The position numbers and the translations under genes were made by a program. From assembly GCA_020632915.1 (NCBI GenBank), contig JACKEP010000006.1, positions 270,331-334,330 of the forward strand: 64,000 nt of DNA, given 5' to 3'. Below the pieces are notes generated by a model. It was given only the letters and a program-made list of their open reading frames with translations. It did no database searches and was not told where the DNA came from. Shown piece by piece: positions 46,146 through 56,689 of the stretch; the first letter of the stretch is position 1, and each line of letters begins with the position of its first letter. The stretch is from Alphaproteobacteria bacterium (GTDB lineage: Bacteria; Myxococcota_A; UBA796; GCA-2862545).

Positions 46146-49136
46146 ATGAGCACCACGCAGCGCATCGCCGACACCCTCGCCCGCATGCTCGGCCTGCCGC
46201 CGAGCCGCGGCAGCCAGGCCCAGGCGCCCGCCCCCACGGGTCCCACCAACGTGGCCGGTCAGACGCCACCCACGTTCGGTGCCACCGACCGCGCGCCGGT
46301 CTCGATGATCACCGTGCGGCAGGACGACGGCCGCATGAGCCAGTACCCGCCCCCCGAGCACTGGGAGGACTGGGTCGAGTGGGACAGCAAGGCGTGGCCC
46401 CGCAAGGTCGCCCGCCGCTACACGCTCGTGCCCACGATCTGCTTCAACTGCGAGAGCGCGTGCGGGCTGCTCGCCTACGTCGACACCACCACCTTCGAGG
46501 TCCGCAAGTTCGAGGGCAACCCGGTCCACCCGGGCAGCCGCGGACGCAACTGCGCCAAGGGTCCGGCCACGATCAACCAGGTCTACGACCCCGAGCGCAT
46601 CCTCTACCCGCTCAAGCGCGTCGGCAAGCGGGGCGAGGGCAAGTGGAAGCGCATCTCGTGGGACGAGGCGCTCGACGAGGTGGGTGCCGCGATGCGGGCC
46701 AGCCGTCAGCGGCGTCGCGACGGCATCATGTACCACGTGGGTCGTCCCGGAGAGGACCACTACGCCAACCGCTGCATCCAGGCGTGGGGCGTCGACGGGC
46801 ACAACAGCCACACCAACGTGTGCTCGGCCGCGTCGCGCACCGGGTACTACCTCTGGTCGGGCTTCGACCGCCCGAGCCCCGACTACGCCCACGCGCGCTG
46901 CATCCTGCTCATCTCCAGCCACCTGGAGACCGGCCACTACTTCAACCCCCACGCGCAGCGGATCATCGAGGGCAAGAAGAAGGGCGCCAAGCTCATCACC
47001 CTCGACCCGCGCCTGTCGAACACCGCGTCCAAGTCCGACGTGTGGCTGCCCACCTGGCCCGGCTCCGAGGCGTGGGTCCTGCTCGCCATCGCGCGCCACC
47101 TGCTGGTGACCGGTCAGTGGGACACCGAGTTCGTGCGGCGGTGGGTGGACTGGGAGACGTTCCTCGTCCGCGGCCAGGAGGTCATCACCGATCCTGTCGT
47201 GCTCGCGCACATGCCCAAGGCCGGCGAGGCGCCCACGTTCGAGGCGTTCACCAAGGCGCTGACGGCGCTGTACCGGGAGTTCACCTTCGAGCGCGCCGCG
47301 GCCGAGTCGCAGGTGCCCGAGGCACGCATCCGTGAGGCGGCGGAGCACGTCGCCCGCGCCGGCAACCGCCTCGCCGCCCACAACTGGCGGTCGGCGTCGA
47401 TCGGCAACCTCGGCGGCTGGCAGGTCGTGCGCGCGCTGATGCTGCTCAACGTGCTGACGGGCAGCCTCGGCACCAAGGGCGGCACGTCCGGCAACTCGTG
47501 GAACAAGTTCACGCCCAAGCCCTTCAAGTCGCCGCCGGCCGGCACGGTGTGGAACGAGCTCGAGCTGCCGGTGGAGTGGCCGTTCGCCCACTTCGAGATG
47601 AGCTTCCTGCTGCCCCACCTGATGGAGGAGGGGCGCGGCACCGTCGACGTCTACTTCACGCGCGTCTACAACCCGCTGTGGACCAACCCCGACGGGTTCA
47701 TGTGGCACCGCATGCTCACCGACGAGCAAAAGATCGGGGTGCACGTGGCGCTCACGCCCACGTGGAACGAGTCCGCGTGGTTCGCCGACTACGTGCTGCC
47801 GATGGGGCTGGCGGGCGAGCGCCACGACCTGATGAGCCAGGAGACCCACGCCGGCCAGTGGATCGGCTTCCGCCAGCCGGTGCGACGCGTGGCGATGGAG
47901 CGCGCGGGTCAGCCCACGCGGTTCACCTACGAGTCCAACCCCGGCGAGGTGTGGGAGGAGGCCGAGTTCTGGGTCGAGGTCTCCGGTCGCATGGACCCCG
48001 ACAACGCGCTGGGCGTCCGCGAGTGGTTCGAGAGCCCCTACCGGCCGGGCGAGCTGATCACCCAGGACGAGTACTGGGGCTGGATCTTCGACAACTCCGT
48101 GCCGGGCCTGCCCGACGCCGCCCGTCGTGAGGGGCTGTCGCCGCTGGCCTACATGCGCAAGTACGGCGCCTTCGAGGTCGTCGCCGAGAACTACGTGCCC
48201 TACGAGAAGACCGTGCAGGGCACGCCCGACGAGCGCGGCATCGTCCGCGACGGCAAGGGCGGCGCGCTCGGCGTGGTCGTCGACGGCACCCAGCGCCAGG
48301 GCTTCGCCACGCCCAACCGCAAGCTGCAGCTGCTGTCGACCACGCTGATGGACTGGGGCTGGAAGAGCCTGGAGTACGCGGTGCCGTGGCCGCTGCAGAG
48401 CCACGTGTCTCCCGACCACATCGACCGCGGCCGCGGCGAGATGATCCTGCTGCCGAACTTCCGACTCCCCACGCTGATCCACACCCGCTCGGCCAACGCC
48501 AAGTGGCTGGTGGAGATCAGCCACAACAACCCCGTGTGGATGCACCCGGAAGACGCCGCCCGGCTCGACGTCGTCACCGGCGACCTCGTCCGCATCGAGA
48601 CCGAGATCGGCTCGTTCATCGACAAGGCCTGGGTCACCGAGGGCATCAAGCCCGGCATCGTCGCCGTGTCCCACCACGTCGGCCGCTGGCGCCTCGTCGA
48701 CGACCAGGGCGTCAACCGGCAGGGCAGCTCGCTCGTGCGGCTCGACGACGAGGGCGACGGCAAGATGGGCCTGCACCTGCTCAAGGGCTCGGGTCCGTTC
48801 CAGTCCACCGACCCCGACACCCAGCGCATCTGGTGGGAGAACGTCGGCGTCCACCAGAACCTCACCCACGCCGTGCACCCCGACCCGGTCAGCGGCGCCC
48901 ACTGCTGGCTGCAGAAGGCCGTCAGCGTACGCAAGGCCGGGCCCGACGAGCGCTACGGCGAGGTCCACGTGGACACCCGCCGCTCGATGGCCGTCTACAA
49001 GCAGTGGCTCGCGCTCACGCGGCCCGCCGATCGGTTCAGCCCCGACGGCACGCGGCGACCGGCCTGGCTCAAGCGTCCGCTCAAGCCGGTCGCCGAGGCC
49101 TACAAGCTGCCGGTGAAGGCACCGGCGAACAAGTAG
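46146..49136 (+). CDS. Molybdopterin oxidoreductase catalytic subunit, cytoplasmic SoeA/PsrA-like
   Basis: A 996-aa DMSO-reductase superfamily enzyme. After a ~90-residue N-terminal extension, the [4Fe-4S] site is C99-x2-C102-x3-C106...C136 (ICFNCESACG, RNCAKGP). The Mo ligand is probably Cys226 in HTNVCSAASRTG, as in polysulfide/thiosulfate/sulfite-type enzymes. Cofactor segments include ISSHLETGHYFNP, LITLDPRLSNTASKSD, NVLTGSLGTKGGTSGN, and the C-terminal barrel HNNPVWMHPEDAARL. There is no twin-Arg signal, so the enzyme should face the cytoplasm, which fits SoeABC sulfite dehydrogenase better than periplasmic PsrA or ArrA. Sulfite oxidation is an inference. Confidence 0.82.
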   Translation: MSTTQRIADTLARMLGLPPSRGSQAQAPAPTGPTNVAGQTPPTFGATDRAPVSMITVRQDDGRMSQYPPPEHWEDWVEWDSKAWPRKVARRYTLVPTICFNCESACGLLAYVDTTTFEVRKFEGNPVHPGSRGRNCAKGPATINQVYDPERILYPLKRVGKRGEGKWKRISWDEALDEVGAAMRASRQRRRDGIMYHVGRPGEDHYANRCIQAWGVDGHNSHTNVCSAASRTGYYLWSGFDRPSPDYAHARCILLISSHLETGHYFNPHAQRIIEGKKKGAKLITLDPRLSNTASKSDVWLPTWPGSEAWVLLAIARHLLVTGQWDTEFVRRWVDWETFLVRGQEVITDPVVLAHMPKAGEAPTFEAFTKALTALYREFTFERAAAESQVPEARIREAAEHVARAGNRLAAHNWRSASIGNLGGWQVVRALMLLNVLTGSLGTKGGTSGNSWNKFTPKPFKSPPAGTVWNELELPVEWPFAHFEMSFLLPHLMEEGRGTVDVYFTRVYNPLWTNPDGFMWHRMLTDEQKIGVHVALTPTWNESAWFADYVLPMGLAGERHDLMSQETHAGQWIGFRQPVRRVAMERAGQPTRFTYESNPGEVWEEAEFWVEVSGRMDPDNALGVREWFESPYRPGELITQDEYWGWIFDNSVPGLPDAARREGLSPLAYMRKYGAFEVVAENYVPYEKTVQGTPDERGIVRDGKGGALGVVVDGTQRQGFATPNRKLQLLSTTLMDWGWKSLEYAVPWPLQSHVSPDHIDRGRGEMILLPNFRLPTLIHTRSANAKWLVEISHNNPVWMHPEDAARLDVVTGDLVRIETEIGSFIDKAWVTEGIKPGIVAVSHHVGRWRLVDDQGVNRQGSSLVRLDDEGDGKMGLHLLKGSGPFQSTDPDTQRIWWENVGVHQNLTHAVHPDPVSGAHCWLQKAVSVRKAGPDERYGEVHVDTRRSMAVYKQWLALTRPADRFSPDGTRRPAWLKRPLKPVAEAYKLPVKAPANK

Positions 49137-49148
49137 GCCAGCCGCGGA

Positions 49149-51017
<1,869 letters not shown>

Positions 51018-51033
51018 GGACACTCCGGGATTC

Positions 51034-51119
51034 GTTCCACCTGCTCAACGTGGAACCGGGCAGGATGTGGAGTCACGGCGACGTGTCCACATTCTCCAGC
51101 CTCACACGTTGAGCAGGTG
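51034..51119. promoter_or_regulatory. Perfect 15-bp inverted repeat with nested GGAAC palindrome (divergent operator)
   Basis: CACCTGCTCAACGTG (51038-51052) and its exact complement CACGTTGAGCAGGTG (51105-51119) flank the divergent promoter region; the right arm ends 2 bases before the ECF sigma start codon. Read on each coding strand, both genes therefore have CACGTTGAGCAGGTG just upstream of their start. The left arm also lies inside GTTCCAC-N9-GTGGAAC (51034-51056), a palindrome whose halves are ECF-type GGAAC -35 elements. No other 15-bp repeat of this kind was noticed in the window. Confidence 0.7.
51052..51075 (+). promoter_or_regulatory. Putative ECF-type autoregulated promoter of the sigma gene
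   Basis: GGAAC (51052-51056), 15 nt, GTCA (51072-51075) fits the common ECF pattern GGAAC ... GTC. Transcription would begin near 51082, giving a leader of about 40 nt that contains the right arm of the inverted repeat. Confidence 0.5.
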
Positions 51120-51121
51120 TC

Positions 51122-51697
51122 ATGCACGGCCCGGTGACCATGCCCAAGCCCGACCCCGCGTCGGTCGAACCCGACGACGAGGCGCTCGTGCGCGCGCACC
51201 TCGCGGGCGACCCGTCGGCGTTCGCCGACCTGTGGCGTCGCCACCACCAGGCGCTGCTGCGCTACGCGGTCCGCCTCGTGGGGCGCACCGAGGTGGCCGA
51301 GGAGCTCGTGGGCGAGGCGTTCCTGCGGATCGCCCGCGGGCGCTGGCGCCCCCAGGGCAAGGTGCGCGCCTGGCTGTTCACGGTGGTGCATCGCCTGTGC
51401 CTCGACCGCCTGCGCCGTCGCTCCCGCTGGGCCGTGGTGCGCCGCCTCGTGGGCGGCGACCACGACGTCGGCCCGTCGCCCGAGCTGCCGGTCCTGCACG
51501 CCGAGCGCGACGCCGCCCTCGACCGCGCGCTGGACGCGCTTGCTACCGAGCACCGCGCCGTGGTGCTGCTCTACTACACCGAGGAGCTGCCCTCGCGAGA
51601 GGTGGCCGACATCCTCGGGTGCACCGACCAGCAGGTCCGCAGTCAGCTGTCGTACGCGCGACGCCGCCTGCGCGAGCTGCTCGAGGAGGAACGATGA
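51122..51697 (+). CDS. ECF-family RNA polymerase sigma factor
   Basis: A 191-aa group IV sigma factor. Region 2 (about 35-105): FADLWRRHHQALLRYAVRLVGRTEVAEELVGEAFLRIARG...KVRAWLFTVVHRLCLDRLRRR. Region 4 (about 138-188): LDALATEHRAVVLLYYTEELPSREVADILGCTDQQVRSQLSYARRRLRELL with the helix-turn-helix. The ATG at 51122 has an AGGTG site; an in-frame ATG at 51140 has none. The stop overlaps the ATG of the next gene (ATGA), the usual sigma/anti-sigma coupling. Probable targets are its own operon and perhaps the divergent MopE-like gene. Confidence 0.92.
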   Translation: MHGPVTMPKPDPASVEPDDEALVRAHLAGDPSAFADLWRRHHQALLRYAVRLVGRTEVAEELVGEAFLRIARGRWRPQGKVRAWLFTVVHRLCLDRLRRRSRWAVVRRLVGGDHDVGPSPELPVLHAERDAALDRALDALATEHRAVVLLYYTEELPSREVADILGCTDQQVRSQLSYARRRLRELLEEER

Positions 51698-52338
51698 CCG
51701 TCGACCCGAACGTGTGGGGCCTGCGCGACGAGGACCTGACGGAGGCCGAGCGGGTGGCGCGTGACCGCGCGCTCGCCGACGACGCCGACGCCCGCGCCGA
51801 GCGCCGTGCCGACGACGTGTTGGCCCGGAGGCTGCGCGCCGTCCCGCTCCCGGCGGCGCGACCGACGCCGGCCGTGCCCGCGGCGTCGTCCCCGCCGCGG
51901 TGGACCGCGGTGGGCGCCGTGGCGCTCGCTGCCGTCACCCTCGTGGTGGTCGGACGGGGCGACGTCCTCCGGGCGCGCGGCGCCGGGGGCTCGGCGCTCG
52001 CGGAGCCGGTCGTCCTGCGCGCCGTCGCCGAGCGACCGGGTGGCCAGGTGCGGGCGCTCGCCGACGGCGACAGCGTCCGGACCGACGAGCGGGTCGTGTT
52101 CGACGTGCAGACGCCTGCGGCGGGCACGGTCGTGCTCACCGAGGCCGGGCGCCCGGTCTGGCCGGCGGGTGGCACCTGGCAGGTCGATGCGGGGCGGCAC
52201 CTCGTCGGGGGGGACCGTCCCCAGGCGTGGCGTCCCGATCACGGCGTGTCGGGGGCGCAGCGCTACGTGGCCCGGTGGTGCGACGCGGACGGAGCCTGCA
52301 CCGACGCCGCGCTCGATCTGACGTGGGACGCGCGGTGA
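51694..52338 (+). CDS. Single-pass membrane protein, putative anti-sigma factor
   Basis: A 214-aa protein with a charged cytoplasmic-looking N-terminal region (1-70, rich in Arg and Asp), one membrane helix (about 71-88, TAVGAVALAAVTLVVVG) and a periplasmic beta-rich C terminus (LRAVAERPGGQVRALADGDSVRTDERVVFDV) reminiscent of FecR-type or stalk domains. No zinc-binding anti-sigma H-x3-C-x2-C motif is present. The role as anti-sigma factor is inferred from topology and from four-base overlaps with both the ECF sigma gene and the caspase-like gene. Confidence 0.6.
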   Translation: MTVDPNVWGLRDEDLTEAERVARDRALADDADARAERRADDVLARRLRAVPLPAARPTPAVPAASSPPRWTAVGAVALAAVTLVVVGRGDVLRARGAGGSALAEPVVLRAVAERPGGQVRALADGDSVRTDERVVFDVQTPAAGTVVLTEAGRPVWPAGGTWQVDAGRHLVGGDRPQAWRPDHGVSGAQRYVARWCDADGACTDAALDLTWDAR

Positions 52339-54026
52339 GCGCTCGTCACCTCGGCAGCCGGGCGGCGATCGCGGTGCTCGGCGCGCTCCTCGCGGCGTGT
52401 GCGCCCCCGTCCACGCTGCGTGCGCGGGGCATGGCGGACGCCCAGTCCACCGAGGCGGTGCTCCGCGAGGCGCTGCGGCCCCGGCGGGTCGCCCTGTTCG
52501 TCGGCATCGATCGCTACGACGACCCGGCGTTTGCGCCGCTCCAGCACGCCCGCGACGACGCGACGGCGCTGGCACAGGCGTTGCGCCAGCCCGATGCCGG
52601 CTTCGACGAGGTGGTGGTGCTCGCCTCCGAGACAGGCACGACGCGCGGCGAGGTGCTCGAGGCGCTGCGCCACCTGTCGGCCACGCTGCGGCGCGACGAC
52701 GAGCTGGTCGTGTTCTTCGCCGGGCACGGCACCCGCGCGCCGGTGGGGGGCGAACTCCACCGCTTCGTGCTCACCACCGACGCCCGCACGTCCGACCTCG
52801 TCGGCACCGCCATCGATCTCGAGGCCCTGCTGTCGTTCGTCCTCGACCTGCCCCCGCTGCGCAAGGGGATCGTGGTCGACAGCTGCTTCGACGGGGGCGG
52901 CCGGTCCGTGGTTCGCCCGGGACTCGACACGGGCGAGCCCGCGCCCGAGCCGGTGGACCGACGGGAGCTGCGCCTGGGCCCCGGCGACGCCGAGATGTTC
53001 GCGACCACGCCGGGTCGTCCCTCACTGGAGAGCGACAGCCTGGGGCACGGCATCTACACCTGGTACCTGCTGGAGGCGCTCGGGTGGGGCTTTCAGGAGG
53101 CCGATCGCGACGGGGACGGCCTGCTCACGCTGTGGGAGGCCCACGATCACGCGCGCGGCGCGGTGATCGCCCACACCAAGGGCCAGCAGGTACCCGAGGC
53201 GATCGTGCGCACCGTGGGCGAGGCCGACGTCGTGCTCCGCGGTCGCCCCCACGAGCGCACCCTGCGCGACCGCGCCCTGGTCTACCTCTACCCGGAGAAC
53301 GACCACCCGCTCTCCGGCGCCACGGTCGAGATCGACGGGCGCACGCGCGGGGCGCTGCCGGGCACCGTGCCCATCGACGCCGGTCGGCACGAGCTCGCCC
53401 TGCTCGCCCCCGACGGCCGCGTGCTCACCAGCGGCTGGGTCCAGGTGGGCGCCGGTCGGGCCTACCGCGCCGACACCCTCGCCGAGCGCGTACAAGGCGA
53501 GCTCGGCACCGTGGGCACGCGGGCCTTCGCGGTCGCGGCGCCCGGCTTCGCGGCGCTCGGGGACGCCGGCGCCGGGGTGGAGATCAGCGTCGACGCCCGC
53601 GTCGCGCCGCGGGAGGCGCGCGGCCTCGTGGTGGGCGGTCGCCTCGGTCTCGGCGCAGGCGTCGGCGCGCTGGAGGGCTTCGGGCCCCGCTCGCTGCTCA
53701 CGACCGGCGTCGACGTCGCCTGGCAGGGCGACCACCAGCACCTGCGGTGGCGCCTCGGCTGGGGGCTGTCGGCGTGGTGGCTGCCTCCCCGCGCGACCGA
53801 GGTCGACGCCGTCCTGCAGGACGACCCCTATGCCTCGCCCGCACGCGCCGGGTGGATCCTCGGTGCGATGGGGCCCCGCGTGGAGCTGGCGTGGATGCTG
53901 TCGCCCCGATGGGGCCTCGTCGTCCACGGCATGGCGGAGGGGACTGCGCTTCGGCTCGCCGCCGACGCGCCCGCGGCGTTCGTCCCGATCGTCGGCGGAG
54001 GACTCGGCGTCCGCGCAGGCTGGTGA
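52335..54026 (+). CDS. Caspase-like (peptidase C14) lipoprotein with PEGA-like and C-terminal beta-rich domain
   Basis: A 563-aa protein. LLAAC gives lipid-site Cys22. The caspase fold (about 45-260) starts RRVALFVGIDRYDDPAFAPLQHARDDATALAQAL; the catalytic dyad is His131 (VVFFAGHGT) and Cys184 (IVVDSCFDGG), both intact. A PEGA-like domain follows (about 315-370: PLSGATVEIDGRTRGALPGTVPIDAGRHELALL). The last ~180 residues are Gly/aromatic-rich beta strands (GLGLSAWWLPP, LVVHGMAEGTALRLA, VGGGLGVRAGW), possibly an outer-membrane barrel. The GTG overlaps the previous stop. Bacterial caspase homologues act in proteolysis or regulated death; attachment at the cell surface under ECF control is unusual. 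Confidence 0.82.
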   Translation: MSARHLGSRAAIAVLGALLAACAPPSTLRARGMADAQSTEAVLREALRPRRVALFVGIDRYDDPAFAPLQHARDDATALAQALRQPDAGFDEVVVLASETGTTRGEVLEALRHLSATLRRDDELVVFFAGHGTRAPVGGELHRFVLTTDARTSDLVGTAIDLEALLSFVLDLPPLRKGIVVDSCFDGGGRSVVRPGLDTGEPAPEPVDRRELRLGPGDAEMFATTPGRPSLESDSLGHGIYTWYLLEALGWGFQEADRDGDGLLTLWEAHDHARGAVIAHTKGQQVPEAIVRTVGEADVVLRGRPHERTLRDRALVYLYPENDHPLSGATVEIDGRTRGALPGTVPIDAGRHELALLAPDGRVLTSGWVQVGAGRAYRADTLAERVQGELGTVGTRAFAVAAPGFAALGDAGAGVEISVDARVAPREARGLVVGGRLGLGAGVGALEGFGPRSLLTTGVDVAWQGDHQHLRWRLGWGLSAWWLPPRATEVDAVLQDDPYASPARAGWILGAMGPRVELAWMLSPRWGLVVHGMAEGTALRLAADAPAAFVPIVGGGLGVRAGW

Positions 54027-54051
54027 CCGTCGCTGCGGTTAGTCGACGGCC

Positions 54052-54981
54052 ATGGACGCACACGATCTGGCCCTGTCCCGTTCGCGGACGTGGGCCCTGC
54101 TGGGACGGCTGCTGCTGGAGGGACCCACCCCCGGTGTCGCGGCGTGGGTCGCGGCGGTTCCGGCACTCGCCGACACGCTCGTCGCGAGCGACGACGACGC
54201 GCGGGCGGCGCGCCACCACGCGATCCTCGGGTCTGAGGTCTTCCCCTACGCCAGCGCGTTCCTGTCCGACGACGGCCTGCTCGGGGGCGACGTCGCGGGC
54301 GCCGTGCGTGCGCGCTTCGCGGCGGCGGGGTTCAGTGCGCGCGTGTCGGGGGTCGAGCCCGACCACGCCGGCATGATCTGCCTGTGTCTGGCGTTCCTTG
54401 GCGAGATGGAGGTCGAGGCGCTCGACGACGGCCGCGACGACGTCCTCGCCCGGGTCCGCGCGCTGCAGGCGGACGTCCTCGGCGCCGACGTGCTGCCCTG
54501 GTTTCCTGCGCTCGCGGTGGCGCTCGAGCGGCAGGGCGATCCGTTCTACGCCACTGTGGGGGCGCTCGCGGTCGAGCTCGCCGCCGCCCACGACGCGGCG
54601 CCGTCGCCGGTGATCCTGCCGCCGCCACTCGACGTCCTCGACGAGCCCAAGGCGGGTCTGGCCACGGTGGCGCGGGCCCTGCTCGTGCCCGGACGCAGCG
54701 GGTGGTTCCTGTCGCGCGCCGATCTCATCCGGCTCGGCCGCGCCGTGGAGGTCCCGCCGGGATTCGGTCCGCGGTGGAAGATGCTCGAAGCCCTGCTCGT
54801 GGGTGCCGTCGACCACGGCCGCGCGCGGGAAGCCCTCGCAGCCCTCACGGCCGAGATCGGCACCTGGGACGAGGGCTTCGCCGGCTGGGAGGCGCTCGGA
54901 CTCCCGGTGTCGCCGTGGCGGGAGCGCCTCGCCGTCACGAAGGGCGCGCTGCAGCGGCTGTCCGAGGCCGCACAAGCCTGA
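54052..54981 (+). CDS. TorD/DmsD-like molybdoenzyme assembly chaperone
   Basis: A 309-aa all-helical protein with TorD-family traits: LGSEVFPYASAFLSDDGLLGGDVAG (the E-x-x-P-Y/F-x-S region) and PDHAGMICLCLAFLGEMEVEAL (the D-H-x-x-x-x-L-x-F-L-x-x-L segment). Family members bind the apo-form of DMSO-reductase-type enzymes during cofactor loading. It is longer than usual (about 200-220 aa). The likely client is the enzyme at 46146, five kilobases upstream on the same strand; the ECF-caspase island lies between them. Confidence 0.7.
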   Translation: MDAHDLALSRSRTWALLGRLLLEGPTPGVAAWVAAVPALADTLVASDDDARAARHHAILGSEVFPYASAFLSDDGLLGGDVAGAVRARFAAAGFSARVSGVEPDHAGMICLCLAFLGEMEVEALDDGRDDVLARVRALQADVLGADVLPWFPALAVALERQGDPFYATVGALAVELAAAHDAAPSPVILPPPLDVLDEPKAGLATVARALLVPGRSGWFLSRADLIRLGRAVEVPPGFGPRWKMLEALLVGAVDHGRAREALAALTAEIGTWDEGFAGWEALGLPVSPWRERLAVTKGALQRLSEAAQA

Positions 54982-55083
54982 TCGCATCGGCAAGACCGAG
55001 AGTGTCACAAGGGTTCATCGCTCTTGTCCGTGGGCGTCGCCTGCGTGAGGCTTCGGGGGCGCAACCACGACAGGGGAGGGTGT

Positions 55084-56685
55084 GTGGCGGACACGTCGAC
55101 GCAGGTGATGGACAGCGATCGTCTCGAATCGGGCTGGCTGCCCAACCTGCGCTACGACCTGCCTGCCGGCCTGGTCGTGTTCCTCGTGGCCCTGCCGCTG
55201 TGCCTGGGCATCGCGCTCGCGTCGGATGCGCCGCTCATCTCGGGCGTGCTCGCCGGCATCGTCGGCGGCCTCGTGGTCGCGGCGCTGTCGGGGTCGGCGC
55301 TGTCGGTGAGTGGTCCGGCCGCCGGGCTGGCGGTCATCGTGGCCGACGGCATCCACACGCTCGGCACGTTCGAGGCGTTCCTCGCCGCGGTGGTGGTCTC
55401 GGGCATCGTGCAGGTGATCCTGGGCGCGATGCGCGCCGGCATCGTGGCCACGCTGTTCCCGCTGTCGGTCATCAAGGGCATGCTGGCGGCGATCGGCATC
55501 ATCCTCATCCTCAAGCAGATCCCCCACGCGCTGGGTCACGACGTCGACTACGAGGGCGACCTGTCGTTCCAGGCGCTGGGCCACCAGGCCAACACCTTCT
55601 CCGAGATCGCCGACGCGTTCATGTCGTGGAGCCCGGGCGTGGCGCTGCTCACGCTCGCGTCGATCGCGGTGCTGATCGCCTGGGAGCGCAAGCCCATCGC
55701 CGGCTCGCAGCTGGCGCGGGTGCTGCCCGGGCCGCTCGTGGTCGTCGTGATGGGCGTGGTCGTCAACGAGCTCTATGCCTGGTTCGTGCCGTCGTTCCAC
55801 ATCACCGCGGCCGCGGGTCACCTCGTCACGCTGCCCGTGTTCGACACGCTCGGCGAGGCCCGGTCGCTGCTGACCGCGCCGGATCTGACCCGCATGCTCG
55901 AGATGGACGTCGTGATCGTCGGCGTCACCATCGCCATCGTCGGCTCCATCGAGACGCTGCTGTCGCTGGAGGCGGTCGACAAGCTCGACCCCTACAAGCG
56001 CGTCTCGCCGCCCAACCGCGAGCTGCTCGCGCAGGGCGTGGGCAACGTGGTGTCGGGCATGGTGGGCGGCCTGCCGATCACGGCCGTCATCGTGCGCAGC
56101 TCGGCCAACGTCTACGCCGGCGCGCGCACGCGCCAGTCGGCGGTCATCCACGGCCTGTTCCTGCTGGCGCTGGTGGTGGCCGTGCCCGCGCTGCTCAACC
56201 GCATCCCGCTCGGCTGTCTCGCCGCCGTGCTGCTGATGGTCGGCTACAAGCTCGCGCGCATCAAGCTGTTCCAGGACATGTGGGCGCGCGGCATCGACCA
56301 GTTCCTGCCCTTCGTCGCCACCATCGTGGTCACGGTGTTCTCCGACCTGCTCATGGGCGTGGCCGTCGGCTTCGTGCTCGCCGCGATCATGGTCGTGCTC
56401 ACCAACTTCCACACCTCGATCGTCGTGGTCCAGGACGGGGACGACTACCTGGTCAAGTTCACCAAGGACGTGTCCTTCCTCAACAAGCCCAAGCTCGCCA
56501 AGGTGCTCGCGTCGATCCCCAGGGGCGCGCGGGTGGTGATCGACGGCACGCGCGCGTCGTTCATCGACTTCGACATCCTCGAAGCGGTCGACGACTTCGC
56601 CACCTCCGCCGCCCTGCGCGGCATCACCGTCGAGCGCCGCGGCGTCGACACCCGTGCCTACCCCTTCACCCTGTCGAGGCGATGA
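55084..56685 (+). CDS. SulP-family transporter paired with carbonic anhydrase (putative bicarbonate transporter)
   Basis: A 533-aa SulP protein: GLVVFLVALPLCLGIALASDAPLISGVLAGIVGGLVVAALSG at the start, GLPITAVIVRSSANVYAGARTRQSAVIHG (family signature), and a short C-terminal STAS domain (FLNKPKLAKVL, IDGTRASFIDFDILEAVDDF). The GTG at 55084 follows GGGGAGGG; an ATG at 55108 or an upstream ATG at 55024 are alternatives. The carbonic anhydrase gene starts 4 bases after the stop. Such pairs are widespread and point to bicarbonate or CO2 handling rather than sulfate. Confidence 0.88.
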   Translation: MADTSTQVMDSDRLESGWLPNLRYDLPAGLVVFLVALPLCLGIALASDAPLISGVLAGIVGGLVVAALSGSALSVSGPAAGLAVIVADGIHTLGTFEAFLAAVVVSGIVQVILGAMRAGIVATLFPLSVIKGMLAAIGIILILKQIPHALGHDVDYEGDLSFQALGHQANTFSEIADAFMSWSPGVALLTLASIAVLIAWERKPIAGSQLARVLPGPLVVVVMGVVVNELYAWFVPSFHITAAAGHLVTLPVFDTLGEARSLLTAPDLTRMLEMDVVIVGVTIAIVGSIETLLSLEAVDKLDPYKRVSPPNRELLAQGVGNVVSGMVGGLPITAVIVRSSANVYAGARTRQSAVIHGLFLLALVVAVPALLNRIPLGCLAAVLLMVGYKLARIKLFQDMWARGIDQFLPFVATIVVTVFSDLLMGVAVGFVLAAIMVVLTNFHTSIVVVQDGDDYLVKFTKDVSFLNKPKLAKVLASIPRGARVVIDGTRASFIDFDILEAVDDFATSAALRGITVERRGVDTRAYPFTLSRR

Positions 56686-56689
56686 CCTG

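Noticed and set aside
46083..48968. A 961-codon minus-strand frame opposite the molybdoenzyme gene
   Set aside because: Val/Gly/Ala/Asp-rich mirror of the real codons, with no motif, signal or ribosome site. The sense frame has all family motifs.
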